This document shows positions 16,524-25,600 of a stretch of DNA of 64,000 bases, piece after piece (position 1 is the first letter of the stretch; each line of letters starts with the position of its first letter). This DNA comes from Lentzea nigeriaca (GTDB taxonomy: Bacteria; Actinomycetota; Actinomycetes; Mycobacteriales; Pseudonocardiaceae). The notes under the pieces are model-generated. The model ran no database searches, was not told the DNA's origin, and saw only the letters and a program-made list of their open reading frames with translations. The stretch is from the NCBI RefSeq assembly GCF_016907955.1, contig NZ_JAFBCX010000001.1, forward strand, positions 1,178,001-1,242,000. Reading direction: 5' to 3'. Position numbers and translations under genes: made by a program.

Positions 16524-17444
16524 TCACACCGCGCAGGACAGCGGGCCTCCGTTGTAGGCGATCGCGTCACCGAGCGCGGCGGCGATGTTGATCTCCACAC
16601 CGTCGGCGTCGGCGTAGGCGCGGTGCAGGTTGAGCACCAGCCGCTCGGCGTCCGGCAGGTCCGCGAACTCGCCGAGATCGGCGTGGGTCGCGGCCTCCAG
16701 CGGCGTCCAGCCCTGGTCCCGCCCGGTTTCCGCGGTGCGGGCGACGAACTCGTAGTACCTGCGGTGGGCGTCCAGCACCTCGGCGAAGGCGGTACCGGGA
16801 ACGACCGGGCCGTGGCCGGGCACCACGACGGACGGCTCGTACCCGGCGAGCCAGTCGAGCGAGCGCAGCGCGCCGTCCAGCGACCCCATCGCGATCATCG
16901 GCGTCACCTGGTGGAACACCAGGTCGCCGGTGAACAGCACCCCGTCTTCCGGTAGCCACGCGACCGCGTCGCCCACGGTGTGAGCGGCGTAGCCGGGATG
17001 CCGGACGACGACGGGCTTTCCTCCCGCGTGGAGGGTGATCTCGTCGCGGAAGGACACCGTCGGCGCGCGGACCGCGTCGACGCCCCACTCGGGCGTCGGC
17101 GACCACGCCGGTGGCGTGTTGGCGAGGATGAAGTCCTGCAGGATGCCCTGCCGGGTGCGCTCGTGCGCCACGATCACGGTCTCGTCCGGCAGCAGCGCGT
17201 TGCCGTACACGTGATCTCCGTGCAGATGCGTGTTCACGGCGAGCCGGATCGGCGCACCACCGGTGGCGGCGTCGAGCGCGTCGAGAAACAGCCTCGTGCG
17301 GCGAGCCGTAGCGCACGTGTCGACGAGCACGACCTCACCGCCCGAGTGGACGGCGCCCGCGTTGTTGATCCACCAGGTGCCGTCCGGCTGGATCCACGCG
17401 AAAACACCGGGGACGAGCTCCTGCAGCTGGGGTTCTGAAGTCAC
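16524..17444 (-). CDS. MBL-fold metallo-hydrolase
   Basis: Binuclear zinc hydrolase of 306 residues. The metal motif HLHGDH is at about residues 93-98; later ligands are the His in GYAAHTVGD, the Asp in VLFTGDLVFH and the His in VVPGHGPV. The N-terminus (LVPGVFAWIQPDGTWWINN) resembles the SoxH/quinoprotein-relay type of MBL proteins found across actinomycetes. There is no signal peptide. The start is a GTG with only a weak ribosome site. It is transcribed alone, with a terminator behind it. Substrate unknown. Confidence 0.88.
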   Translation of the reverse strand: MTSEPQLQELVPGVFAWIQPDGTWWINNAGAVHSGGEVVLVDTCATARRTRLFLDALDAATGGAPIRLAVNTHLHGDHVYGNALLPDETVIVAHERTRQGILQDFILANTPPAWSPTPEWGVDAVRAPTVSFRDEITLHAGGKPVVVRHPGYAAHTVGDAVAWLPEDGVLFTGDLVFHQVTPMIAMGSLDGALRSLDWLAGYEPSVVVPGHGPVVPGTAFAEVLDAHRRYYEFVARTAETGRDQGWTPLEAATHADLGEFADLPDAERLVLNLHRAYADADGVEINIAAALGDAIAYNGGPLSCAV

Positions 17445-17907
17445 GTCCGCAATCTACTTCCGGTGGAACTGGACGGGGACGTGCACGTCGGGCGGACGTT
17501 CACCGGTGGTCGTGGATTCCGACCTCGTCATCACGACGCCAGGAGCTACGGACTGCCGGACGGTCCGGGAGGGGTGGCAGAACCGCTTCTGGTTCGCTTT
17601 CAAGACGCGCGCGTCGGATCGCGCTTGTCCGAAGAGGACAGATGGTTTTCGCGTTCCCGAGTGGACGAGATCGAAGCCATGAGCGGCCCGGAATACCGCG
17701 GCGCGATCACCGAGTTCGGAGCTGTCGGCTACCTGGATCCGCAGTCGATTCCCCGGTTCGACGGCGGTGGACACGTTCCCGTCGATGGCGGCACTGCTGG
17801 AGCACACGGCGGCGGAACCGCCACCGCGACCGTGGAGAACGAGCGCATCAGCTGGACTGACCGAACCCGCCCGCGGCGTCACGACAGCGACGAACGAGTG
17901 ACCGTCA
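17445..17907. other. 463-bp region without a convincing gene; possible relic
   Basis: A plus-strand frame of 174 codons (17463-17987) overlaps the end of the convergent-facing efflux gene. Parts of it (SRLSEEDRWFSRSRVDEIEA, RGAITEFGAVGYLDPQSI) look more protein-like than a random frame, but I recognise no family and there is no good ribosome site. It could be a decayed gene or a species-specific one. Confidence 0.35.
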
Positions 17908-19257
17908 TCAACTCCGGTGACCGCGCTGCGGACGTACCGCTGGACGGCCGTTGGCGAGTGATTGACGGGAGCGGCGCGGGCGGGTGAGCGACGCGGGCTG
18001 GAGCGGATGCCCGGCCGGGTGCGCGACACCGCGCTGCCGGCGCAGCACGCGGTGGGCGAGCGCCGTCCGCCGTTGCGGCGACGCCCCGAACAGAGCCGCC
18101 GCGCTCAACGTCGTGAGCAGGGTGATGGTGCCGGCCAGCACCAACGTGGTGCCGGCTCCGAGCCGCTCGCACAGCCAGCCGAGCAGGGGAGCGCCGATCG
18201 CACCCGCGGCGGCGCCGGCGGATCCGCCGATCGCGAGCATCCGGCCACGCATGCCGTCCTCGGAGTCGAGCTGCAGACGGGTGCTCATGGTCGTGTCGAT
18301 CAGCACCGCCGCGGCAGCGATGGGCACGAGCACGGCGGCGAACGCGACAGGCCCCGGCACGAGCCCGCCGATCACCTGAAGCAGGCTGGCGAGTGCCGCG
18401 GCCACGAGCAGAAGCCGCACGGACAACGTTCGCCGCGCCGCCGCGAACAGCCCTCCGAGCACGGTTCCGACGGCGAACACCGATGACAGCACTCCGTACA
18501 TCGCCGCGTCGGTGCTCATCGCCGCCATGGTGACCTGGTAGTTCCGGCCGAGACAGGACAGGACGAACCCGAGCGTCACGAGCAGCAGCAGACGTCCGCT
18601 GGTGCCGACGTACCGCAGGCCGTCCCCCACGCCCGCGCGACTCGGGGCGCTCCGAGCGAGGGGATGGAGCTCCTCGCGGCGAATGGTCAGCACGGCGGTG
18701 ATGACGGCAACGAAGCTGAGACTGTTGAGCGCGAACAAGACCGGCGCGCCGACGAGCGCGGTCAACACCCCCGCCATGCTCATGCCGACGATCCGCCCGA
18801 CGGAGTTGATCACCGAGCCGAGTGCCACCGCGTTGGCGAGACTGTCCCGCGGCACGATCTGGCTGCTGAGCCGCCCGAACGCGGGACCGTCGAACACCGA
18901 GATCAGGCCGGCGGCGAAGGTGAGCGCGTAGATCGCCGCCATCGGCAGACCGGACCACACGGCCATTGCGAGCATGCCCGCCATCACAGCGTGCAGCGCC
19001 TGACACACGAGCACGATCCGGCGCACCGGGAACCGGTCGGCGAGTGCACCCGCCCACGGCCCGAGCAGGACGGCGGGCAGCGTGCTGAGCAGCACCGACA
19101 GCCCGACCGAGGTCACCGATCCGGTGCGCTCCAGCACCACCCAGTTCACACCGATGACCTGCATCCAGGAGCCGGTGACGGAGACCAGGTCCGCGGCGGC
19201 CCACCGGCGGTAGTTCTGCTGGCGCAGCGCACGGAACATCGGCGGCATCGTTCGCCG
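17908..19257 (-). CDS. MFS exporter, EntS/MFS_3 type
   Basis: Exporter of about 449 residues with 12 hydrophobic helices, of the MFS_3 group that includes enterobactin exporter EntS. The N-terminus FRALRQQNYRRWAAADLVSV and the loop GALADRFPVRR are typical. The start is uncertain: a TTG at 19257 has GAGGAG seven bases upstream, whereas the ATGs at 19248 and 19239 lack a well-spaced site. The last ~50 residues (rich in Arg, Pro and His) go beyond the transporter fold and are read antisense to an unassigned frame, so the 3' end may be a read-through extension. No siderophore genes are near. Confidence 0.83.
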   Translation of the reverse strand, partial: RRTMPPMFRALRQQNYRRWAAADLVSVTGSWMQVIGVNWVVLERTGSVTSVGLSVLLSTLPAVLLGPWAGALADRFPVRRIVLVCQALHAVMAGMLAMAVWSGLPMAAIYALTFAAGLISVFDGPAFGRLSSQIVPRDSLANAVALGSVINSVGRIVGMSMAGVLTALVGAPVLFALNSLSFVAVITAVLTIRREELHPLARSAPSRAGVGDGLRYVGTSGRLLLLVTLGFVLSCLGRNYQVTMAAMSTDAAMYGVLSSVFAVGTVLGGLFAAARRTLSVRLLLVAAALASLLQVIGGLVPGPVAFAAVLVPIAAAAVLIDTTMSTRLQLDSEDGMRGRMLAIGGSAGAAAGAIGAPLLGWLCERLGAGTTLVLAGTITLLTTLSAAALFGASPQRRTALAHRVLRRQRGVAHPAGHPLQPASLTRPRRSRQSLANGRPAVRPQRGHRS

Positions 19258-19394
19258 CAAGACACAACTCCTCGAACGGGGGGACTGGGCCAGACACCAC
19301 ATGGCCCGGACCGCGAGAAGCCTACGTGCGCCCACGCGCCGTCCAAACGTGAGAACGTTCACGCCTCGGCGGGTAACGCGGCCGCGGCGCCTGT

Positions 19395-19952
19395 TCAGTA
19401 CAGGTCGAGAAGGACGAGCGTGCTCTCCTCGGTGCCGGCGTGCCCGGTTTCGATCAGATCGGCGGCACGGGCGAGGAACGCGGCGAGCGATTGCGCTTTC
19501 GGCTCGCCCAGGTCCGGGACGTTGGGACGGAACACGACCTGACCGACGGTGCCGCGCTCACCGGGATCGAGGTCCAGGAGATAGCAGTCGCCCTCGAACG
19601 CGAGGAACGGCAGCCAAGACTCCGACCACACGGTCCATCGGTAGTACGCGGGTTGCTCGACGGGGGTGGCCATGTCGCCGACCGCGTCGGTCAGCATGCG
19701 GTGCATCTCGATGATCTCATCGATGGTCAGGAAGTGGTGGAAGTTGAGCGGGCCGTACAGCTGGTCGGGGTCGTCCTGGCCGGCCGACGCACGCAGCAGC
19801 GCCACCAGGTCGGCCGGCAGGACGAGCCCGGTCTCAGCGGCGAGCCGGTCGAGGTCGTGATCGGTCGCGCCGGGCAGGAACGGCGCCGTGTCGGGTAGCA
19901 GTCGCTCGAACAGGGTTCGCAACCGGCCGAATTCACGAGCAGCGTGGTGCAC
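19395..19952 (-). CDS. SMI1/KNR4 family protein
   Basis: Protein of 185 residues with the SMI1/KNR4 (SUKH) fold: an N-terminal helix ending PGATDHDLDRLAAETGLVLP, then DLVALLRASAGQDDPDQLYG and a later WLPFLAFEGDCYLLDLDPG stretch. In bacteria these are often immunity proteins to polymorphic toxins, but many stand alone as here; I see no toxin gene beside it. GTG start at 19952. It lies 137 bases upstream of the EntS-like exporter on the same strand. Confidence 0.88.
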   Translation of the reverse strand: MHHAAREFGRLRTLFERLLPDTAPFLPGATDHDLDRLAAETGLVLPADLVALLRASAGQDDPDQLYGPLNFHHFLTIDEIIEMHRMLTDAVGDMATPVEQPAYYRWTVWSESWLPFLAFEGDCYLLDLDPGERGTVGQVVFRPNVPDLGEPKAQSLAAFLARAADLIETGHAGTEESTLVLLDLY

Positions 19953-19982
19953 GGTGGCCAGTCTGCCGAACGCTCGGCCCGG

Positions 19983-20583
19983 TCAGCCCACGAAGGTCGC
20001 CACGACGGAGGCGGCGGCGGGGGTGACCTTGACCTCGGCCGCGCGCAGCTGTGGATGGTTCAGCCAGTACATGCGGGCTTCGTCTGGGTGCCCCTGATGC
20101 ACGGGCGGCCAGCTCGTCATCGGGGCGAAGTCGTCCAGGACGACCACGCCACCCAGCCGTAGCCAGCCGGCCGGCTCGAGCGGTGGCTCCGTGCCTTTGC
20201 CCTGACCGCCACCGTCGAGGACAAGCAGATCGAACGGAGCGCTGCCGGCCGGCTCCCGCCAGTCCCCGGCACGCACCTCCACCCGTGGCTCACCGGCGAA
20301 CACCGCGGCGGCGATCTCCGCCCGCGCCCGGTCCCGTTCCACACTGACGATCCGAACGTCCGGGCGCGCCGGAGACCAACCACGCCAAGCCGACCCCGCA
20401 GCCGGTCCCGGTCTCGCCGATCACCCCGCCACCGACGCCGCCCGCAAGCGTCCGCAGCAGCCGGCCCTGCTCAGGAAGGCAGGAATGGGCGAAGCCCGCC
20501 TGGCGAGCCGCCCGCACCGCGGCCGCGACCAACGGCGGAAGATCGGCGCAGTGGTCGTAGGCGGCCGTCCCCGAATCCGTCAC
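19983..20583 (-). pseudogene. SAM-dependent O-methyltransferase, frameshifted
   Basis: Two overlapping frames together encode one class I methyltransferase. The first begins at a GTG (20583; V-T-D-S-G-T-A-A-Y-D-H-C) and runs to the SAM-binding loop GETGTGCGVGLAWLVSGA. The second takes over near 20370 with D-V-R-I-V-S-V-E-R-D-R-A-R-A-E-I and continues through FDLLVLDGGG to the natural end (VTPAAASVVATFVG). The switch lies in the G/C-rich GCGCGCCCGG run, where one base gained or two lost would explain it. It is either a true null allele or a sequencing slip in a GC run. Intact length would be about 200 residues. Confidence 0.75.
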
Positions 20584-20714
20584 GAGCCAATCGTGCCCTG
20601 CCTGATCCGGCTCCGTCAGCCACAACTGAGATCGGGTCAGGTCTTGGGGTGCTGCTTGATCTCGGCGGTCGGGGCTGGTCGCACCCGCCCCGACCGCCGA
20701 TCACCTGCCGGCGG

Positions 20715-22286
20715 TCAGACGCGGCTCCACTTCTGGTTGGTCTGGCCGTTGCAGTCCCAGATCACGACCTTGGCGCCGTTGGCGGTGCCGGTGGCGTCGA
20801 GGCACTTGGCCGCTCCGACGGCCCGCACCGTGCCATCGGTGTTCATGGTGAACCGCTGGTTGGCGCCGCCGTTGCAGTCCCAGATCTCCACCGCGGTGCC
20901 GTTGGCCGTGGCGGCGCCGGTGACATCGAGGCACTTGGTGTTGTTGTAGGCGCGCAGTTCGCCGGTGGTGGTGCTGGTGAACGCCTGGTTGACCTGGCCG
21001 TTGCAGTCCCAGACCTCGGCGAGGGTGCCGTTGGCCTGCGCGCCACCGGTGATGTCCAGGCATCGGCCGGAAGCGGTGCCGCGCAGGGCGAAGGTCGACC
21101 CACCGGGGTTGCCGCCACCACTGACCACGTACATCGCCGCGCCGTGCGGCGGAACGGAGGCGCTGATCGTGCCGCTGGTGCTGCCGGTGGTGTGCGCCCA
21201 CAGGTCGCGCACCGAGTAGCTGCTCGCGGAGCCCAGTCCGATCTGCGACGCCGAGGTCGACACGGTCGTGGTGGAGGAGTTGCGGTTGAGCAGGACGACC
21301 GCGACGGAGCCGTTGGACATGGGCTTGGTCCACACCTCGGTGTTGCCGTTGTCCACGATCCGGTTGCCCTGACGGCCTCCCCAGTCCTGGTTGACGCCGA
21401 TGACCTCGGTGTTGGTCAGGATGGCCTTCGTGGCCGCGCTCATGGTGCGCAGGTCGTTGCCGGCGATCAGCGGCGCGTTGAGCAGCGCCCACAGGCTGAA
21501 GTGCGCCTGCGACTCGGTGTCGGACAGGCCGTTGCCGACCTCCAGCATGTCCGGGTCGTTCCAGGCGCCGGGCCGGGACACGCCCGCCCAGTCGGGCTGG
21601 AAGTCCAGGATGGTCATCACCGAGTTCCAGTTCGCCTGGATGTCACCGGTGGTACGCCAGGAGTTGCCGGTGGCCGGTCCCCACTGCCTGACGTTGTCGT
21701 TGCCCCAGTTGCAGATCGCGAAGAAGATCTGCCGGCCGGTCCTCGCCAGCGCGTCACGCATCGCGATGTAGCGGTCCTGGCCGCTGATGCCCTTGTGGTC
21801 GCCACAGTTGTCGTACTTGAGGTAGTCGATTCCCCACGAGGCCCACAGGTCGGCGTCGCGCTGCTCGTTGCCCAGGCTCGCGGGGAACCCGGCGCAGGTG
21901 GTGGTGCCCGCCGAGGAGTAGATGCCCAGCTTCAGGCCCTTGCCGTGGACGTAGTCGGCGACCGCCTTCATGCCGTTGGGGAACTTGGTCCGCGAAGGCA
22001 CCAGGTTCCCGCTGCCGTCGCGGGACATCTCCGACCAGCAGTCGTCGATGTTGACGTAGGTGTAGCCGGCGGCGGCCATGCCGCTGCCGACCATCGCGTC
22101 AGCGGTCTGCCGGACCAGGCTGTCGGTGACATCGCAGCCGAAGCTGTTCCAGTCGTTCCAGCCCAGCTGCGGAGTGCGACCCAGGCCGTTGTCGAGTGCC
22201 TGGGCGGGGGGAGCCAGCGACAGCACGACGGGTGTGATCGCGGCGATGAGCACCGCCGACAGCATCGTTCGCAGGGTTCTCGTCAC
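20715..22286 (-). CDS. secreted alpha-galactosidase GH27 with ricin-type (CBM13) lectin domain
   Basis: Secreted enzyme of 523 residues that removes alpha-galactose from plant galactomannan or raffinose-type sugars. Signal peptide residues 1-30 (ending PPAQA). GH27 barrel follows (GRTPQLGWNDWNSFGC); nucleophile D159 in YLKYDNC, acid/base D246 in WNDPDMLE. A beta-sandwich links to a C-terminal beta-trefoil from about residue 400 with three CLD...W-D-C-N-G repeats (RCLDITGG, KCLDVTGA, KCLDATGT), a CBM13 sugar-binding module. GTG start with AAGGAG six bases upstream. A palindrome 59 bases upstream of the start (22345-22362) is a likely repressor site. Confidence 0.96.
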   Translation of the reverse strand: MTRTLRTMLSAVLIAAITPVVLSLAPPAQALDNGLGRTPQLGWNDWNSFGCDVTDSLVRQTADAMVGSGMAAAGYTYVNIDDCWSEMSRDGSGNLVPSRTKFPNGMKAVADYVHGKGLKLGIYSSAGTTTCAGFPASLGNEQRDADLWASWGIDYLKYDNCGDHKGISGQDRYIAMRDALARTGRQIFFAICNWGNDNVRQWGPATGNSWRTTGDIQANWNSVMTILDFQPDWAGVSRPGAWNDPDMLEVGNGLSDTESQAHFSLWALLNAPLIAGNDLRTMSAATKAILTNTEVIGVNQDWGGRQGNRIVDNGNTEVWTKPMSNGSVAVVLLNRNSSTTTVSTSASQIGLGSASSYSVRDLWAHTTGSTSGTISASVPPHGAAMYVVSGGGNPGGSTFALRGTASGRCLDITGGAQANGTLAEVWDCNGQVNQAFTSTTTGELRAYNNTKCLDVTGAATANGTAVEIWDCNGGANQRFTMNTDGTVRAVGAAKCLDATGTANGAKVVIWDCNGQTNQKWSRV

Positions 22287-22344
22287 AGGGATCTCCTTGC
22301 CGACGCGGCGGATGTCGGAGCAGCGGCCCCGGCTGTTTTGTTGT

Positions 22345-22362
22345 GTTCGAATTTGCTCGAAC
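22345..22362. promoter_or_regulatory. candidate operator upstream of the GH27 gene
   Basis: Inverted repeat GTTCGA-ATTTGC-TCGAAC in an A/T-rich stretch that also must hold the GH27 promoter (TTGTCATATAGATTG lies next to it). The shape fits a LacI- or ROK-type repressor site. No second copy was seen. Confidence 0.5.
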
Positions 22363-23131
22363 TTGTCATATAGATTGCTGAATTGTCAACGATGTGTCTC
22401 AATTACCGCACCGATCGGTGACATCCCGTGCCGTGAGCTGATTTCCGACCAAAAACAAGTCCTTGTGGACGCGTCGCCGTTGTGTTAATTTGCGCGCCCC
22501 GGCGCGGCGTGTGCTCGACGGAAGCCTTTGCTGGCAAGAAAACCGCTCATTGGCCGGTTCAACCACCGTTCGTGTGACATTGCCGCCGGACTTCCCCGGA
22601 ACAGGCTCGGCCGGTCGAATATCAGAACTGTGACGTGTCGTTCTTGGTGGGGTCTTGCCTCCCCAATGGGGCGAGTGTTCGGGTGTCCTCAGGCTGAGGA
22701 ATGCTCGTTTTTTGCGAAAACGTTTGTTTAGTCGTGTTCGCTTCATGGCCGGCTTTGCCGGGCCAGGGTAAGTCCACAGTGGACAAGGACGAGGTGATTG
22801 CCGAGGGCGAAGCGCGTCTTGCTGGTCGATGCGGAGTCGACCACATCGGTCGACTGCCCGTCAGGACCTGGCGACCTGGCGACGCGAGCGGTCTGTCCAC
22901 TGTGGACTTTCAGGGGTCGGTGCGAACCCTAAGTGTCGTTCGCGCCGGCGGCAGACGTAGCTCTGGTCCATGTGCCCGGCGCGCACCCTGCCTGGCGGAC
23001 GACCTCTGTGCCGCCTTTGTCCCGCCGGGCGACTGCTGAGGTGCTACGGCATTCGCCGTAGTCGTTCGTGTTCGCGAGCGCTGGCCCGCCTGCCGGCGCT
23101 GGAGTTTGGTGATCGACGAATCAGTGATCCA
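22363..23131. other. gene-poor divergent region with clustered palindromes
   Basis: About 770 bases between the GH27 gene and the deacetylase-like gene. No frame here gives a recognisable protein. It holds two GTCCA-N3-TGGAC palindromes (22772-22784 and 22895-22907) placed almost symmetrically around a hairpin AGTCGACC-acatc-GGTCGACT (22835-22855). Promoters for both neighbours must lie here. Confidence 0.55.
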
Positions 23132-24316
23132 ATGCAACCTGATCGGGTGATTGAGAGTCCCTATGGTGTGAAGTGGTGGGGATGGTTGACCACGGGGGTG
23201 GCGCTCACGCTGACCCTCGTGATGCTGCTGGTCATGGATTTCGGCGCCGAGCGGGAGGTGACCGATTCGGCGGCGACGTCGTCCGCGCAACCTGAACCTC
23301 CCCCCTCACAGCCGAGCGACCCCACCTCGGCTGTGCCCGCGCCGTCGCAGCTACCGGCCTGGATGCGCAAGCTCGCCGTGGGGGAGAAGCCTCCGCAGTT
23401 CGTGCTCTTCTCGTTCGACGGCGCGGCGTCGAAGAAGCATTGGGACCGCGTGCTTCCGTTGGCCCGGAGGAACAACGCGCATGTCACCGGTCTGCTTTCC
23501 GGCGTGTACCTGGTCCCCGACGAGGAGAAGGACACCTACCTCGGGCCGGGGCACCCGCGCGGGCGCTCGTCGATCGGGTTCGGTGGCAGCAGGCAGGACG
23601 TCGCGGAACGCGTCCAGTACCTGAACACGGCGATCGAAGCCGGGCACGAGATCGGCACCCACTACAACGGCCACTTCTGCCGGGGCGACGAACCCAGTGT
23701 CGGCCGCTGGAACACCGAGCACTGGAAGGCGGAGCTCGACGCGTTCAAGGCGATCCTCGACAAGGCGCGGGCCGCCGGGCTGAAGCTGCCGGAGGAGACG
23801 ATCCGCGGTGGCCGCACGCCCTGCCTCGAAGGCGACTGGCAGAAGGCGTTCCCCGCGATGGCCTCGCACGGTCTGGTCTACGACACCAGCCACGTGAGCC
23901 TCGGCGTGCAATGGCCGTCCATCCAGAACGGGCTGTGGGAGTTCCCGATGCCCGAGGTGCGCGTGCCCGCGCTGGGCAGGCGAGTCGTGATGATGGACTA
24001 CAACTTCTGGTACGTGCTCAACGGCGCCAGGGAGGAACCCGCGCGGGCAGCCGAGTTCAGCCGGATCGTCGTCGACACGTACCGATCGGTGTACCAGGCG
24101 GCGTTGGCCGGCAACCGTGCGCCGGTGGTCATCGGCAACCACTTCAACGAGTGGTCCGGGTCGGCGTTCTCGAACGCGATGGAGCAGTACCTCGGTGAGG
24201 TGTGCGGACAGGCCGAGACCGTGTGCGCGACCTACACCGAGGTCATCCAGTGGATGACGCTGCAGGATCCAGCGGTCCTCCGGCAACTGCAGCAACTTCC
24301 CGCCGCCCTGAACTGA
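23132..24316 (+). CDS. membrane-anchored polysaccharide-deacetylase-like protein
   Basis: Protein of about 394 residues: one membrane helix near residues 15-40 (WLTTGVALTLTLVMLLVMDF), a Pro/Ser-rich linker, then a NodB-like barrel facing outside. Deacetylase-like features are FVLFSFDGAAS (where CE4 enzymes have TFDDG), EIGTHYNGHFCRG (where CE4 has the metal-binding HxxxH), and the late GNHFNEWSG. The first Asp and one His are kept but spacing differs from CE4, so activity is uncertain. The start at 23132 lacks a clear ribosome site; a GTG a few codons on is an alternative. A GH12-like gene follows on the same strand. Confidence 0.75.
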   Translation: MQPDRVIESPYGVKWWGWLTTGVALTLTLVMLLVMDFGAEREVTDSAATSSAQPEPPPSQPSDPTSAVPAPSQLPAWMRKLAVGEKPPQFVLFSFDGAASKKHWDRVLPLARRNNAHVTGLLSGVYLVPDEEKDTYLGPGHPRGRSSIGFGGSRQDVAERVQYLNTAIEAGHEIGTHYNGHFCRGDEPSVGRWNTEHWKAELDAFKAILDKARAAGLKLPEETIRGGRTPCLEGDWQKAFPAMASHGLVYDTSHVSLGVQWPSIQNGLWEFPMPEVRVPALGRRVVMMDYNFWYVLNGAREEPARAAEFSRIVVDTYRSVYQAALAGNRAPVVIGNHFNEWSGSAFSNAMEQYLGEVCGQAETVCATYTEVIQWMTLQDPAVLRQLQQLPAALN

Positions 24317-24442
24317 GGGCCGGGCGCACGGCGGGAACCCGCGTCGCCTGAACCGGTCGACTCGCCCGGACGTATTCACTGGTGATGCTTTGCCGGTGAC
24401 CACGCGCGCGGTCGCAGGCGCCGGGTCGGGGGAGGAGCTCAC

Positions 24443-25261
24443 GTGAACAGTCCCCATGCGCAGATCGCCTTCCGGGTGGCTCTCGCCCTGGCGGCCGCCG
24501 GACTGGGTGGAGCGCTACTGGCGGCGCTCGTGGGTGTGGCGCTGGCCGTCGTCGGCCCCTCGGGAAGCGCTGTCACCACGTTGTGCGGCAAGACCGACGT
24601 CGCGCCCGCCGGCGGGAGTGACTACCTCGGGCAGAACAACGTGTGGGGCGCGGACACCGCGCAGTGCGTGGCCGTCGGCGACCAGTCGCTGCGAGTGGAG
24701 AGCGCCGCGCACGACCGTCCGCCCGACGGCCCTCCGGCCGCCTCGCCCTCGTTGATCAGAGGGTGCCACTGGCAGGACTGCACGGACGTCGGCGACCTGC
24801 CGGTCCGCGTCTCGGAGATGCCGGACATCACGAGTGACTGGGTCACCCGGCAGGTCGACACGGGGATCTTCAACGCGGCGTACGTGGTGTGGTTCCACAG
24901 TGGACCGGTCGCGAGCGGCACGCCGGACGGCGCCGAGATGGTGATCTGGATGCGCAGCCGGGGCGGAGTCAGGCCAGGAGGCTCGGTCGTGGCCGAGAAC
25001 GTGCTGATCTCCGGCGCCCGCTGGAAGGTGTGGCTCGCCAGGGACAGCGGCCGCGTGCGCATCACCTATGAACGCCTCGGTGAGGTCACCTCGGTACGGG
25101 GACTGGACATCCGCGCGTTCACGATGGACTCGGTCGCGCGCGGCCACGTCCTCCCCGGCTGGTACCTGGTCGCGGTCGAGGCGGGGTTCAACCTGTGGCG
25201 TGGCGGCGCGGGCAACGTCATCGAGAGCTTCTCGGTTTCCATCGCCGACCGCGTGCGGTGA
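24443..25261 (+). CDS. membrane-anchored GH12-like protein with altered catalytic acid/base
   Basis: Protein of 272 residues with one N-terminal membrane helix (about 8-38) and a GH12 (endoglucanase/xyloglucanase) jelly roll: CGKTD, YLGQNNVWGADTAQC, and the nucleophile motif AEMVIWM (E165). In the second catalytic motif, where GH12 enzymes have Q-A-G-F-E-x-W, this protein has VEAGFNLWRGG: the acid/base Glu is Asn250 and the preceding Gln is Glu246. The neighbouring GH12 at 29746 has the intact motif. It may be inactive, a binding protein, or use E246 instead. GTG start with GGGAGGAG. It follows the deacetylase-like gene by 126 bases; both are single-pass membrane proteins. Confidence 0.85.
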   Translation: MNSPHAQIAFRVALALAAAGLGGALLAALVGVALAVVGPSGSAVTTLCGKTDVAPAGGSDYLGQNNVWGADTAQCVAVGDQSLRVESAAHDRPPDGPPAASPSLIRGCHWQDCTDVGDLPVRVSEMPDITSDWVTRQVDTGIFNAAYVVWFHSGPVASGTPDGAEMVIWMRSRGGVRPGGSVVAENVLISGARWKVWLARDSGRVRITYERLGEVTSVRGLDIRAFTMDSVARGHVLPGWYLVAVEAGFNLWRGGAGNVIESFSVSIADRVR

Positions 25262-25600
25262 CGCTCTCGTCCGCTCCGGCCGCCCGCCTCGACCGCGACC
25301 GCATCCGCCTACGGCTTTGTGACTGAGAGAACTCACAACAAGTCGCGGGTCATGGCCGTGCGGGGCCAGGTGAGGTACGCGGACCAGGACGGCGAGGCCA
25401 AGCTGATCTACGGCAAGGCGGTGCTCACCCGGTCGGCCAGCTGGGACCTGCACGCGTTCAAGGCGCGAGGGCCGGTTTCCGAACCATTCGACCAGTCGGC
25501 GGTTGAACATCCCGGAAGCGCTGCTGCGTCCGGTGCGCATCGTGCGAGGGTGAACGGAGGGGCGAGCCATTCGCCCCTCCGTTCTGGCGAAGCCGATACG
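25262..25600. other. 339-bp intergenic region with a possible gene relic
   Basis: A plus-strand stretch from 25319 reads TERTHNKSRVMAVRGQVRYA and, after a shift near 25480, LNIPEALLRPVRIVRG up to a TGA at about 25553, which has the look of a decayed protein end; I cannot name it. The long plus-strand frame that continues to 27601 is only the antisense of the protease gene. A terminator closes the region. Confidence 0.35.
25552..25584. terminator. terminator hairpin at the end of the metalloprotease gene
   Basis: Perfect 14-bp stem GAACGGAGGGGCGA / TCGCCCCTCCGTTC with loop GCCAT, 16 bases beyond the minus-strand protease stop; usable in both directions. Confidence 0.8.

Noticed and set aside
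20649-22373. 574-codon plus-strand frame
   Set aside because: Antisense of the GH27-lectin gene. No family similarity on this strand.
22701-23039. 112-codon frame in the gap before the deacetylase-like gene
   Set aside because: No ribosome site or protein similarity; its two S-T-V-D stretches simply come from the two palindromes.
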